Below the pieces are notes generated by a model. That model worked only from the letters and a program-made list of their open reading frames with translations. It did no database searches and was not told the DNA's origin. Positions 36,880 to 46,500 of a stretch of 64,000 bases of DNA are shown one piece after another. Made by a program: the position numbers and the translations under genes. Positions within the stretch are counted from its first letter, which is position 1. Every line of letters begins with the position of its first letter. Source of the DNA: Alteromonas lipotrueiana (GTDB lineage: Bacteria; Pseudomonadota; Gammaproteobacteria; Enterobacterales; Alteromonadaceae). The stretch covers positions 62,001 through 126,000 of the forward strand of contig NZ_JAESDK010000003.1 in assembly GCF_019249245.1 (NCBI RefSeq), written 5' to 3'.

Positions 36880-37347
36880 ATGTTACGAAAATTGGCACTG
36901 GTGCTGTTAGCCGGAAGTATGGTTGGATGTGGAGATAGCGAAGTTGGCGACGTCTCGCTGGGGTTGTTCACCACCAAAGATATTAAAATAGACTCCCTGA
37001 AGGATCCCATTGTGACGGGTGTAACTTGCCATATCTCTAGTGTAGAAGCAGACCTGGATTTTTCCGATCCCTCTGATAGCTCTATCGCTTGTCGTCAAAC
37101 AGGGGACATTACGGCCCAAATGATTGAGGAGATTGACAAGTCTTCTTCAGGGGAAATTGTGTTTAAGAAATCTAAAAGTGTGTTTTTCAAAAACATGAAG
37201 GTTCGTCGGATTTTTGATAAAGACTCACAAACACTCATGTATGTTTCATATTCGACCAAAGAATCATCTGGTAGTTATAAACACAGCTTATCAACCGTCC
37301 CTTTATGGAACAGCCAGGCCTACAATTCAACAAGCGTCGGCGATTGA
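36880..37347 (+). CDS. creA: CreA-like lipoprotein
   Basis: A 155-residue envelope protein. Hallmarks of CreA: DPIVTGVTCHISSVEADL, DSSIACRQTGDI, GEIVFKKSKSVFFKNMKVRRIFD split across the core, and LMYVSYSTK, SLSTVPLW at the end. Unlike E. coli CreA, the signal ends in SMVGC, suggesting lipidation at that cysteine. I prefer the second ATG (36880) because AAAGG lies about eight bases before it and only four from the first ATG at 36874. The last 21 bp overlap the convergent transposase gene. CreA function is unknown, although it is found in the creABCD locus of E. coli; no creBCD is present here. Confidence 0.87.
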   Translation: MLRKLALVLLAGSMVGCGDSEVGDVSLGLFTTKDIKIDSLKDPIVTGVTCHISSVEADLDFSDPSDSSIACRQTGDITAQMIEEIDKSSSGEIVFKKSKSVFFKNMKVRRIFDKDSQTLMYVSYSTKESSGSYKHSLSTVPLWNSQAYNSTSVGD

Positions 37348-38271
37348 AGATACTACCAATCGTGTTCGAGCGATTTTCATACTAATCCTGGTGCCAAATT
37401 TGGCTTCAATGGCACCGATTAGACTTTGCCAGTCACGTTCTGAAAGTTGATGTTTTTTCAAGGTGGTTGCTTTAGAAATTTCACAGGGTTTGTCACTCCT
37501 GATTATACGCTGACAGGTGGTCTGAATAAGGGCCAGATAGTCGCTCAATAAAAAAGGTAAGCCTCTGCTGTGTTGTTTCAGGTTATTATTAAAGTGACAC
37601 AACCGATTTGGTTGCGCGTTGTGTTTTGCTGCGTTCAGCCGTTTTTTAATACTTGTATAGGCCGAAGATTGGGGATTTTTCGCCATATTAGCCCGAACCG
37701 GGTTCAGGTCAACATACGCCATACAGGCAAGTAGCGCTGGCTCATCGAGCAAAGCCTGTGACTTAAAACGCCCTTCCCAGAAGTGTCCAGTGCAATGGTC
37801 TTCTTTGTTAGCTTTGCGCGCAATATATTCATTTAATAGTCGCATATACCAGCTTATATCAAATAAACGTCGCCGGTAGACTTCAATCGTCGCTTTTACT
37901 GAGTTAATTTCTGCGTCAGTCAACCTGATACGCTCAGGCTCGTACATATAACGTCGGGTCAAAACAGTGCCTTTATGTAGTTTATGCCAACGCTTAAGTA
38001 CTTCTAAATCTGACCATTTTAATGCTTGTTGTTTGTCTACAAATAAAACCAGGTGAGTATGATTACTCATCACCGCATAAGCACAGATTTCAATTGAAAA
38101 AACTGAACTCAGAAATAGAATTCTTTGTTCAACCCAGTGTCGTCGGTGCTCATAACTTTTACCACTAGAAGGGTCTTTACCGCATAAAAATGCTTTGCGA
38201 ACACATCGAGAAATACAGTGATAGTATGGGGTATCATCCAATGATATTAGACATTTTCTTGGGCGAGGCAT
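37327..38271 (-). CDS. REP-associated tyrosine transposase (RAYT, Y1 family)
   Basis: A 314-residue HUH/Y1 transposase-like protein. The HUH motif is NHTHLVLF (about residue 70), and the candidate catalytic tyrosine lies in LLNEYIARKANKEDHCTGHFW. HFWEGRFKSQALLDEPALLACMAYVDLNPVRA is typical of the RAYT branch. RAYTs are usually single-copy, vertically kept genes thought to have spread REP/BIME palindromes. No terminal inverted repeats or target duplication bound this gene. Related inverted repeats lie at 36.5 and 40.6 kb on either side. Its stop lies inside the end of creA on the opposite strand. Confidence 0.92.
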   Translation of the reverse strand: MPRPRKCLISLDDTPYYHCISRCVRKAFLCGKDPSSGKSYEHRRHWVEQRILFLSSVFSIEICAYAVMSNHTHLVLFVDKQQALKWSDLEVLKRWHKLHKGTVLTRRYMYEPERIRLTDAEINSVKATIEVYRRRLFDISWYMRLLNEYIARKANKEDHCTGHFWEGRFKSQALLDEPALLACMAYVDLNPVRANMAKNPQSSAYTSIKKRLNAAKHNAQPNRLCHFNNNLKQHSRGLPFLLSDYLALIQTTCQRIIRSDKPCEISKATTLKKHQLSERDWQSLIGAIEAKFGTRISMKIARTRLVVSSIADAC

Positions 38272-38583
38272 ATTTGATGTTCAGCTCAGGATCAGACTTT
38301 GTCAGAGAGCAACTGTGCCGCTTACTGAGACCTATTTCTACTGTACGCAGGTACGTAAAATATCACACATGGTAAACAGACTACCTATACAGACAAATTG
38401 GGTAAGTTCGAAAATTTTGATTTATAAAATCAAGATGAAAGTGAGTAACACAACGGAAATAGTCAGCCAGTTTTTGTATAAAATATTTAAGTTTACTCGA
38501 TGGCTATCCAGCTTTCGCTAAAGATTTCAATCATCTACCAGTTTATATTTCTAGTAGTTCAGATGTAAATACAACGGTGAAAA
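38272..38583. other. Intergenic region upstream of the RAYT gene
   Basis: About 310 bp of AT-rich sequence. A stretch of about 50 open codons near 38463-38610 lacks a start codon and is not recognisable. I see no REP motif directly flanking the transposase on this side. Confidence 0.4.
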
Positions 38584-38621
38584 CCAAAAAGCCGGTTACA
38601 ACTTATTGAAACCAGCTTTTG
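38584..38621 (-). terminator. Intrinsic terminator of the acyl-CoA ligase gene
   Basis: On the minus strand AAAAGCTGGTT-(12 nt)-AACCGGCTTTTT forms a stem with one mismatch followed by T residues, about 85 bp after the ligase stop codon. Confidence 0.7.
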
Positions 38622-38703
38622 AAACGGTACACAAGAATATTTCAATGATTGTTGCTTCCAGAAGCGTTTTTCTACCCAGTATTGGTTACCTGTTAACTAT
38701 CGG

Positions 38704-40374
38704 TTATACAAAAACAATCTTTTCGTGGTAGGAAGCATGAATCGTTTCATCGTAATGCGCTTCTAATAGATGCCGTTTGACTTTAAGAGTTGGCGTTAGC
38801 AACCCGTTTTCAATAGTCCAGGGCTCATTAACGACCAATAAATGGTCGAGCTTTTGATGACTCTCTAACTTGCTGTTCACCTTATTAAGTGTTTTTTCTA
38901 GCTTTTGGCTAATTTCGGTTTTATCGTGTTGCTTTGCTGGTTCACTTAATACCAGCAACCCCACCGGTTGGGGCAGATTCGTTCCTGTCACGCAGACTTG
39001 TTCAATCAGCGAGTTCTCCATGAGCGCCGCCTCTATAGGCGATGGCGTAACATACTTTCCTTTGGCCGTTTTAAAAATATCTTTCAAACGACCAGTGATA
39101 CGAATATAGCCTTCATCATCCATTTGACCTTTATCGCCCGTTTTTAAAAAGCCATCGGGGGTAAAAGTTTCTACGGTTTTTTCAGGCTCCAGGTAGTATT
39201 CGACCATGTTACAGGGTGATTTAACCTGAATTTCTCCTTCTTTAGATAAACGAATATCCACACCTTCGTAGGCTTTACCAATACAACCTATTTTATCTTC
39301 TCTGAATGGAACACTGGCGCTTCCATAAGCACTGTTTTCAGTCATGCCCCATCCTTCTGATATATCAATGCCAATTTTATGGAACCATTGAATGATAGGT
39401 GGCGCCAGCGGGGCCGAACCACTGGCCCAAAAGCGTGCTTTATCCAGCCCCAGGCCTTGTCGAATTTTACGTGCAATGATGTTGTTTATGACCGGGATAC
39501 TGAGTAAAAAGCTGAGCTTTTTTTGAGACATTTTTGCCAGCACGCCCATCTGAAACTTTGTCCATAGGCGTGGCACTGAAATAAACAAGGTAGGTTGGCA
39601 AGTATGTACATCACGCTGAAATGTATCCAAAGACTCAACGAAGAAAATTTGTGGTCCCCCATAAAATGAAGCCAGTTCTACCAATACGCGTTCGGTAATA
39701 TGAGCCAACGGCAGATAGCTCAATAGACGGTCTTTTTCATTCATTGTAAGTGATGACAATGAATTTTGTGCGGCCCAACATATGGTTTTGTAGGTATGCA
39801 CGACACCTTTAGGCTGGCCTGTACTGCCAGAAGTGTAAATGATGGTCATCACCGCATCCAGACTTGGTTCGGGGTTATCAGCTAACGGCGCACAATCTAT
39901 AAAATCATTCCAATTCTGTCCTTTACTAATGCCTGGGTATGGAAAGCACACTGTCGGGCAGGATTCAGGAATTGCGGCAAGCTGAGCTTTGGTATTGTCC
40001 AATTTACCGATAAACATCAGCTTTACGTCGGCATGTTTTATCACATACTGAATAGTGCTTTCGCCCGCCGAACCAAAAATTGGTACCGAGATATGCCCTG
40101 CCATCATTATGCCCAGGTCTGTAATAAACCATTCAGCGCAGTTTTTAGCAAATATGGCAATACGGCTACCAGGTTCAAATTCCATTTGTCGTAATCGCGC
40201 AGCAACCCGGCGAGCCTGCTCGGCCACGTTAGCCCAGGTGTACGTTTGCAGCTCTCCATCACGCGGCTGGTGTAAAAAAGCCTCTTGTGCGCGCTCGCGT
40301 TCCCATTTGTACAGCATACTCAGGGGCGTTTCTGTCACGGCTGATACTTCGGTGGCAGTAAAATCCAGCGGCAT
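38704..40374 (-). CDS. AMP-forming acyl-CoA synthetase (long-chain type)
   Basis: A 556-residue adenylate-forming enzyme. The P-loop-like TIIYTSGSTGQPKGVVHTY (about 182-200), LSYLPLAHITERVLVE, the ATP-binding GWGMTENSAYGS, DGFLKTGDKGQMDDEGYIRITGR split around the hinge, and KLKDIFKTAKGKYVTPSP match long-chain fatty acyl-CoA synthetases, including plant/bacterial LACS-like forms. It activates a fatty acid to the acyl-CoA, probably feeding the beta-oxidation enzymes of the window. Chain length is not predictable. It is divergent from iorA, and repeat cluster C fills the region between them. Confidence 0.9.
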   Translation of the reverse strand: MPLDFTATEVSAVTETPLSMLYKWERERAQEAFLHQPRDGELQTYTWANVAEQARRVAARLRQMEFEPGSRIAIFAKNCAEWFITDLGIMMAGHISVPIFGSAGESTIQYVIKHADVKLMFIGKLDNTKAQLAAIPESCPTVCFPYPGISKGQNWNDFIDCAPLADNPEPSLDAVMTIIYTSGSTGQPKGVVHTYKTICWAAQNSLSSLTMNEKDRLLSYLPLAHITERVLVELASFYGGPQIFFVESLDTFQRDVHTCQPTLFISVPRLWTKFQMGVLAKMSQKKLSFLLSIPVINNIIARKIRQGLGLDKARFWASGSAPLAPPIIQWFHKIGIDISEGWGMTENSAYGSASVPFREDKIGCIGKAYEGVDIRLSKEGEIQVKSPCNMVEYYLEPEKTVETFTPDGFLKTGDKGQMDDEGYIRITGRLKDIFKTAKGKYVTPSPIEAALMENSLIEQVCVTGTNLPQPVGLLVLSEPAKQHDKTEISQKLEKTLNKVNSKLESHQKLDHLLVVNEPWTIENGLLTPTLKVKRHLLEAHYDETIHASYHEKIVFV

Positions 40375-40529
40375 AGTTTTGTCCTTTGCGCTTTAGTTAA
40401 CACAGTATTCACAAATATATAATAAGCTCCTTTTATGCTACAAGCTTATTTGTATAATTACTTTTCATGTAGACAAATAAGTCTGACTCATAGATTGTGG
40501 CTGTCTCATTTGGGGGCACCCGCTTAAAT

Positions 40530-40692
40530 GTGACTGTCCAGCTCTAATCTTGAAAGTGACTGTCCAGCTCTAATCTTCCAGCTCTAATCTTGAAGGTGAC
40601 TGTCCAGTCACTACTCGAGCTATTAGATTGGTGGATATACCCTGCCTTTTGGCAGACAAGGTTATGCACCAGGCAATTATGTGGACACCCAC
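40530..40692. repeat. Repeat cluster C: GTGACTGTCC tandem plus one GGACACCCAC
   Basis: TGACTGTCCAGCTCTAATC recurs at 40531 and 40557, a partial copy lacking TGACTGT follows at 40578-40596, and TGACTGTCCA recurs at 40597. The last forms the perfect palindrome GTGACTG-TC-CAGTCAC at 40596-40611. A single GGACACCCAC of the other family lies at 40683-40692. The cluster occupies the 456-bp divergent promoter region between the acyl-CoA ligase gene and iorA. Confidence 0.82.
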
Positions 40693-40830
40693 CAAGGCAA
40701 TCTTCGGGACGGATTCAGCCAACTGCGCAGCCAACATCTTGTATCAGAGTTGATGGTTATCGTCTATTGTTAGTTGACTCGACTATGAAAGCATGGTGCT
40801 CTATCCTAAACAATTACGGAACTCCTCTTC

Positions 40831-41289
40831 ATGATTACTCTCAAAATCAACAACCAAACTCACGAATTTGATGGCGACCCACAAATGCCGCTGTTGTGGT
40901 ATCTGCGTGACGAACTTTCAATGAAAGGCACTAAGTACGGTTGTGGCATGGCTTTGTGCGGAGCTTGTACAGTGCATGTAGATGGCAATGCAACCCGCTC
41001 TTGCAGTCTGCCTATGGTCGCAGTTAAAGACAAAACCGTTACCACTATCGAAGGCTTGCACAAAAATCATGAACATCCTTTGCAAATTGCCTGGGCAGAA
41101 AATGATGTGCCCCAATGTGGCTACTGCCAAAGCGGACAGATAATGCAGGCGGCTTCTTTGCTTGCCTCTACCCCTTCACCGGGTGACCAGGAAATTGATC
41201 AGGCTATGTCGGGCAATATCTGTCGTTGTGGGACTTACCCCAGAATTAAAAAAGCGATCAAGCAGGCGGCAGGAGGAGATAAAGTATGA
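40831..41289 (+). CDS. iorA: Isoquinoline 1-oxidoreductase-type alpha subunit, (2Fe-2S) protein
   Basis: A 152-residue iron-sulphur subunit of a molybdenum hydroxylase. The plant-type 2Fe-2S cluster is bound by [20 protein letters not shown] (cysteines near 38-50). A second cluster is bound by [10 protein letters not shown] and CRCGTYPRI. It passes electrons from the molybdenum site to an acceptor. The stop overlaps the iorB start by 4 bp (ATGA). No FAD subunit is encoded, as expected for IorAB-type enzymes. The Shine-Dalgarno before the ATG is weak. The moa/mod genes at 17.7-22.8 kb would supply its cofactor. Confidence 0.9.
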   Translation: MITLKINNQTHEFDGDPQMPLLWYLRDELSMKGTKYGCGMALCGACTVHVDGNATRSCSLPMVAVKDKTVTTIEGLHKNHEHPLQIAWAENDVPQCGYCQSGQIMQAASLLASTPSPGDQEIDQAMSGNICRCGTYPRIKKAIKQAAGGDKV

Positions 41290-43532
41290 GCATTCCTACT
41301 TTAACCCGACGCGCTTTTATTAAAAATGCCTCATTGGGCAGTGGCTTTGTTCTTGGGGTCAGTTTAGCCCCAAAAACTATGGCGTTAGCGAATGAACCAC
41401 AGCTGACTGAGCAACTTAACCCCAACGTGTTTGTGGCTATCGAAGCCGATGGCACGTTAGTTGTGACCTGCCACCGTTCAGAGATGGGCCAGCAAATTCG
41501 TACTGCTATTACTCAGATTATTGCAGATGAGCTTAGTGCTGACTGGCAAAGGGTGCGTACCGATCAGGCGCCCGGCGATGAAAAATATGGTGACCAAAAC
41601 ACCGACGGCTCGCGCAGTATCCGCCGAAATCTCGAACGTTTGCAGCTGGCAGGAGCTACTGCAGCGCATATGCTACGGCAGGCGGCGGCAAAAGGCTGGA
41701 ATGTAAAACCTGAAGAGTGTGATTTGAAAAATCATACTGTCGTACATACTGCATCGGGCCGACAGGTTGACTTTTCGCAACTCATCAGCGTAGCCGCCAC
41801 CTTACCGGTGCCCGAAGAAAAAGCGGTCACTCCTAAAGCTCGCAGCGACTGGCAGTATGTAGGTAAAGGCGTACGCAGTATTGATATGCAAAAAGTAGTC
41901 AGCGGCGATACGGTATTCGGCCAGGACGTTGAGCTGGAGAATATGCTCATTGCCGTTATTCAGCGCCCGCCCGTTATGTTTACCGAACCCAAAAGTGTTG
42001 ATGATAAAAAAGCCCGGGCGATGAAAGATGTTGTGGAGGTTATTGCCCTTAAAAGCGCCAGTGCGCCAGCCAATTTTTCACCCCTTGGCGGGGTTGCGGT
42101 GCTGGCGACCAATACCTGGGCAGCAATGCAAGGTGTTAAGGCTCTGGATATAGAATGGTCGTCTAATGAACACAGTCAATATCAGTCGCAGGCCGAAAAA
42201 ACAGAATTGCTAAAAACCGCACAAGCTAAAGGGGAAGTGGTCCGTCAAAAAGGCGATGTGGCAAAAGCACTGCAAAACGCTTATCAACGCATTTCAGCCA
42301 CCTATTACGCGCCATTACTGTCGCAGGCTCCAATGGAACCACCAGCTGCCGCGGCCCGGGTTACTGATGACAAAGTAGAGGTGTGGACCAGTACTCAAAA
42401 TCCACAGGCAGCCCAGGATCTGGTGGCTCAGGTAATGGGTGTACCAAAAGAAAAGGTCGTAATTCATGTTACTTTGCTAGGTGGCGGATTTGGGCGTAAA
42501 TCTAAGCCTGACTTTGCCGCTGAAGCGGCGCTATTGGCAAAACAGGCAGGGCGGCCGGTTAAAGTTATCTGGCGTCGAGAAGATGATATACAACATGGTT
42601 TTTACCATACCGTCAGTGCTCAACATATTGAAGCCGGACTAGATAAAAATGGCAACACCACGGCGTGGCATCACAATACAGTCTTTCCTACTATCAGCTC
42701 TACGTTTGCTAAAGGCGCCAATACGCCAAGCGCCGGTGAGTTACGCCTGGGCTTTATCGACAACCCATTTGATGTGCCTAATATTCAGCTGGAAAAAGGC
42801 AAAGCGGATAATCATGTTCGAATCGGCTGGTTACGCTCGGTGGCTAATGTGTATCATGCTTATGCCATTCATACCTTTGCCGATGAATTGGCAGCGGCTG
42901 CGAAACAAGATCCGAAACAGCATTTAAAACAATTAATTGGTAAGCCAAGACACATTGATTTAGCTGCCGAAGGCGCTGAATATGATAATTACGGCGATCC
43001 ACTAGACAAATATCCTATCGATACGCAACGTCTGCTTAATGTTATCGATAACGTTACTGAAGCAGCCGATTGGGACAATCGCGATAAAAACAAACGCTTT
43101 TTAGGTTTGGCGGCCCACCGTTCGTTTTTAAGTTATGTAGCGACAGTTGTTGAAGTGACGGTGGACGAGTCAGGCCAGTGGCTTATTCCAAAAGCCTATG
43201 TTTGCATTGATGCTGGAACCGTGGTCAATCCTGAACATGTAAAAGCCCAGTGTGAAGGCGGGTCAATATTTGGATTAAGCTGTGCCATTGGTGAAATTAC
43301 CGCGCAAGATGGAAAAATTGAACAATCTAACTTTCACAATTATCAGGTTGCGCGGATACAGCATGCGCCGGCCGAATTTGATATTCAGATTGTCCAAAGT
43401 GAAGCGGCACCTGGTGGTGTAGGCGAACCCCCTACCCCCCCCTTTGCTCCTGCTTTGGCTAACGCGCTATTTGCTGCCACAGGCAAACGTTTTCATGAAC
43501 TTCCTATCCCATTAACGATTAAGTCCAGCTGA
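41286..43532 (+). CDS. iorB: Isoquinoline 1-oxidoreductase-type beta subunit, molybdopterin-binding
   Basis: A 748-residue xanthine-oxidase-family subunit with an N-terminal twin-arginine signal ([18 protein letters not shown]), so the folded complex is probably exported to the periplasm. Molybdopterin-binding landmarks include [28 protein letters not shown] and the active-site glutamate loop [19 protein letters not shown] near the C-terminus. It hydroxylates a heterocycle or oxidises an aldehyde; the true substrate is unknown. It is co-translated with iorA. A run of eight C residues (43435-43442) encodes part of the active-site loop. The two-gene unit ends opposite the convergent sensor gene at 43541. 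Confidence 0.91.
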   Translation: MSIPTLTRRAFIKNASLGSGFVLGVSLAPKTMALANEPQLTEQLNPNVFVAIEADGTLVVTCHRSEMGQQIRTAITQIIADELSADWQRVRTDQAPGDEKYGDQNTDGSRSIRRNLERLQLAGATAAHMLRQAAAKGWNVKPEECDLKNHTVVHTASGRQVDFSQLISVAATLPVPEEKAVTPKARSDWQYVGKGVRSIDMQKVVSGDTVFGQDVELENMLIAVIQRPPVMFTEPKSVDDKKARAMKDVVEVIALKSASAPANFSPLGGVAVLATNTWAAMQGVKALDIEWSSNEHSQYQSQAEKTELLKTAQAKGEVVRQKGDVAKALQNAYQRISATYYAPLLSQAPMEPPAAAARVTDDKVEVWTSTQNPQAAQDLVAQVMGVPKEKVVIHVTLLGGGFGRKSKPDFAAEAALLAKQAGRPVKVIWRREDDIQHGFYHTVSAQHIEAGLDKNGNTTAWHHNTVFPTISSTFAKGANTPSAGELRLGFIDNPFDVPNIQLEKGKADNHVRIGWLRSVANVYHAYAIHTFADELAAAAKQDPKQHLKQLIGKPRHIDLAAEGAEYDNYGDPLDKYPIDTQRLLNVIDNVTEAADWDNRDKNKRFLGLAAHRSFLSYVATVVEVTVDESGQWLIPKAYVCIDAGTVVNPEHVKAQCEGGSIFGLSCAIGEITAQDGKIEQSNFHNYQVARIQHAPAEFDIQIVQSEAAPGGVGEPPTPPFAPALANALFAATGKRFHELPIPLTIKSS

Positions 43533-43540
43533 TCGTTTAA

Positions 43541-46500
43541 TTACAACGGCGGCGAGAAAATACGAGTAAATATGGTATCTATCTCGTCTGCCGGCATAGG
43601 TTTGGCATATAAATAACCTTGGTGAAAATGGCAGCCCAACTGTAGTAAATAGTCTGACTGCCATTGTTCTTCGACGCCTTCAGCCACACATTCCATATTA
43701 AATGTATTCGCCAGTTTAATACTGGTCTCGACCAATGCGTCAGCTTGTCGATTTTGTCCCAACCCCATAATAAAGCTGCGATCTATCTTAAGTATATCTA
43801 ATGGAAAGCGCTTAAGATAACTAAGAGACGAATACCCTGTACCAAAATCATCCAAGGCTAATTTAAAACCCGCATTTTGGAAGGTTTGAAGCTGCTCTAC
43901 CACTCGGCTAGAATCTTCCATCAATGCGCCTTCTGTAATTTCGAACCGTAGCGCTGAACGGGGTAACCCTCTGGCCGCCAGAGCATCGCACAACAGTTCT
44001 AATTGTAAATCCGCCCGAAATTGCAGCGCAGAGATATTTATCGCAATGTAGCCGGTAAACCCCATCTGGCGCCAGCGCTGTGCATCATTAAGTGCCCGTA
44101 CAATAGCCTTTCTTGTTACATCAACGATATATCTTAGCTGCTCTAATACAGGAATAAATTGATCAGGATACAAGGCCTCATTTGGCATGGGGCATCTTAG
44201 TAATAGCTCTACCCCTTCAGGCTTACCCGAGCTGATATTCATTATTGGTTGATAATAGTTAACGAAGCAGTCTTGTTGATACGCGCGCTTTACCTTATTT
44301 TCGAGTTTGAGCTGCTCTCTGGCTCTCTCATTCAACTCACATGTATAGTAGGTAAATCGGTTAACTTTGTCTTTTTTGGCACTGTACATAGCAACATCGG
44401 CTTGCTTTAGCAGCTCTGCGGGCGCCGAGGCATCTTCAGGATAAAACGCAATTCCCACACTACAGGATGTACTAACTATTTCTTCGCCAAGAGAAATTGG
44501 GGTTTCTACCGCTTCAATAAGCTGACCTACAAATGAGTTTATGTCCTGAGTGCGAACAACGTCTTCAAGCACAATTACAAACTCGTCTCCACCTAGCCGC
44601 GCTACCGTATCATCTTTGCTGGCTAAGTTTTGCATACGTCCTGCGACAACTTTCAGCAGCTTGTCACCATAGTCATGTCCCAATGTGTCATTAATGCCTT
44701 TAAAACGGTCTAAATCTACAAACAAAACCGCAACCTGAGTTCGGTGATTTGCCGCATGGCCTAGTGCATGCTCAAGCCGGTCTAACAACAAACTCCGATT
44801 AACTAACCCGGTTAAATTATCGTAATTCGCCAGTTTAAGCAGTTTTCGTTCAGCCGTTTTTTGTTCAGAGATATCAGAGATAACCACAAGATAATGGTCT
44901 ATCGTGTTACCTTTTTGCTCTATGGTAGCAGCCGTAATATCGATTAATACGTCGAACTGTTGGCCGTTGACTCCAGCAATTCTTGTTTCCTGTTTCCAAA
45001 ATTCACCCGGTTGTAAATCTTTAAGCGGCGACTGAAGTTTCTGAGACAACTCCGGGCGTTTTAACCGTAGTTTTTCCCACTGCTGACTCAATGAAGCTTT
45101 TGGGTTTAAACCAAAGACAACACAAAATGCAGGGTTGGCCGCAATAGGGATGGAGTCGGGGTCAAATACCAGCACCCAGTCACGGGTTTGCCGAAATGCT
45201 TGCCCCATCAACCGGAGTTGACGTTCAGTATTGGCCTGGCGTTTTAAATGCTGGTTTCGATGTGAAAAATATAAAAACAATAACACCAAAGTAGCCATAG
45301 CATACATGGCATAGGCAAACGGTGAGCGAAACGGGGGATAAGCTATTTTGAATGTTATGAATGCCGGACTGATATCGTAATTAAAGTGCGCCGTGGCCGG
45401 TTTTACTTCAAATCGATACTTCCCCGGCGCTAAAAAAGCAAATGATGCGACGCCATCGGCTGAAACGCCCTGACTTACGATACTTTTGTCACGGCTCAGG
45501 GTATAAAGATAGTTTCCCCGCCCGGCTGACTCCGAAATCATCGAAGAAAAGCTTATTTTGACTCCGAAATCGTCGTCGTAGAGGTCTATATGACGACCAT
45601 TTAAATTGTTCAGTGGTAAGGTCAGTAATCGTGACGACAACTCGACACTGGTTATTGCCATACTTTGCTTTATACGATTTTGACTATCGGTAGCAATATG
45701 CGAATAAGGGTCAAAGATCACCACTCCTCGGGTTGAGCCGAAGGCTACTTTTCCATCAGACAAAGTTATAGATGCGCCATCATTGAACTCTGAAACAGTC
45801 AGCTCTTTACCGTAGCTATAGTTTTTTATCAGCTGATTACGAGGAGAAAAGCGATAAACGCCCTGATGGGAGCTAAACCAAATATTATTCGCCTGATCTA
45901 CTCTAACCCCGTACACCACATCAGTACTAAGTACATTATTGGAGTTATAACGCTGAACCGCATCTCGATTAGAAAGCTCTATACCCACTAATCCAAACCG
46001 TGGAAAGCCCAGCCAAAGGGTATCGAAGTCATCAATGCCCCAAGAAGATATTGCAACTGAATTGTTTTTCTCATGGGTTTGATAATCATATAAAACATGC
46101 GCTTTTAGTGTCTCTGCATCTACTAACCAAAGCGCATCTTTGGCAGCAAGAAATAGTTGGTTATTCAGCTTTTCAGAAAACCCCAGAAAACTTACCGCGG
46201 ATTGAGGTGAAATACCGTGTTCAGAAAGTGATAAATTTTCGAGCTTTTGTGTGTATGGATCGTAACGAAAAAAGTCATGAGCCATAAAGTACAATTTACC
46301 ATCGGGACCTAAACTCATTCCGTACGTCCAGTCTTGCACTACTGCAGCATCCGAAGCGTTGTTTGTGGGGAGTACCGACAGCTCTTCGGTAACCGGGTCG
46401 AATAGCCTGATGCCTTCATAGGTAGTTAAGAAAAGTTTGCCCTGTGGAGCGGGTACAATCTGACTTATTAAACTGTCACTACTACTAAAACGTTCATCCG

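Noticed and set aside
37327-38271. Complete insertion sequence around the Y1 transposase gene
   Set aside because: No terminal repeats, subterminal hairpins or target duplications are seen next to the gene. Its protein is RAYT-like rather than IS200/IS605 TnpA, so it is treated as a domesticated gene.
38463-38610. About 50 open codons ending ...VKTKKPVTTY upstream of the RAYT gene
   Set aside because: No start codon, and the end overlaps the terminator hairpin of the ligase gene. It may be a gene remnant but cannot be supported.
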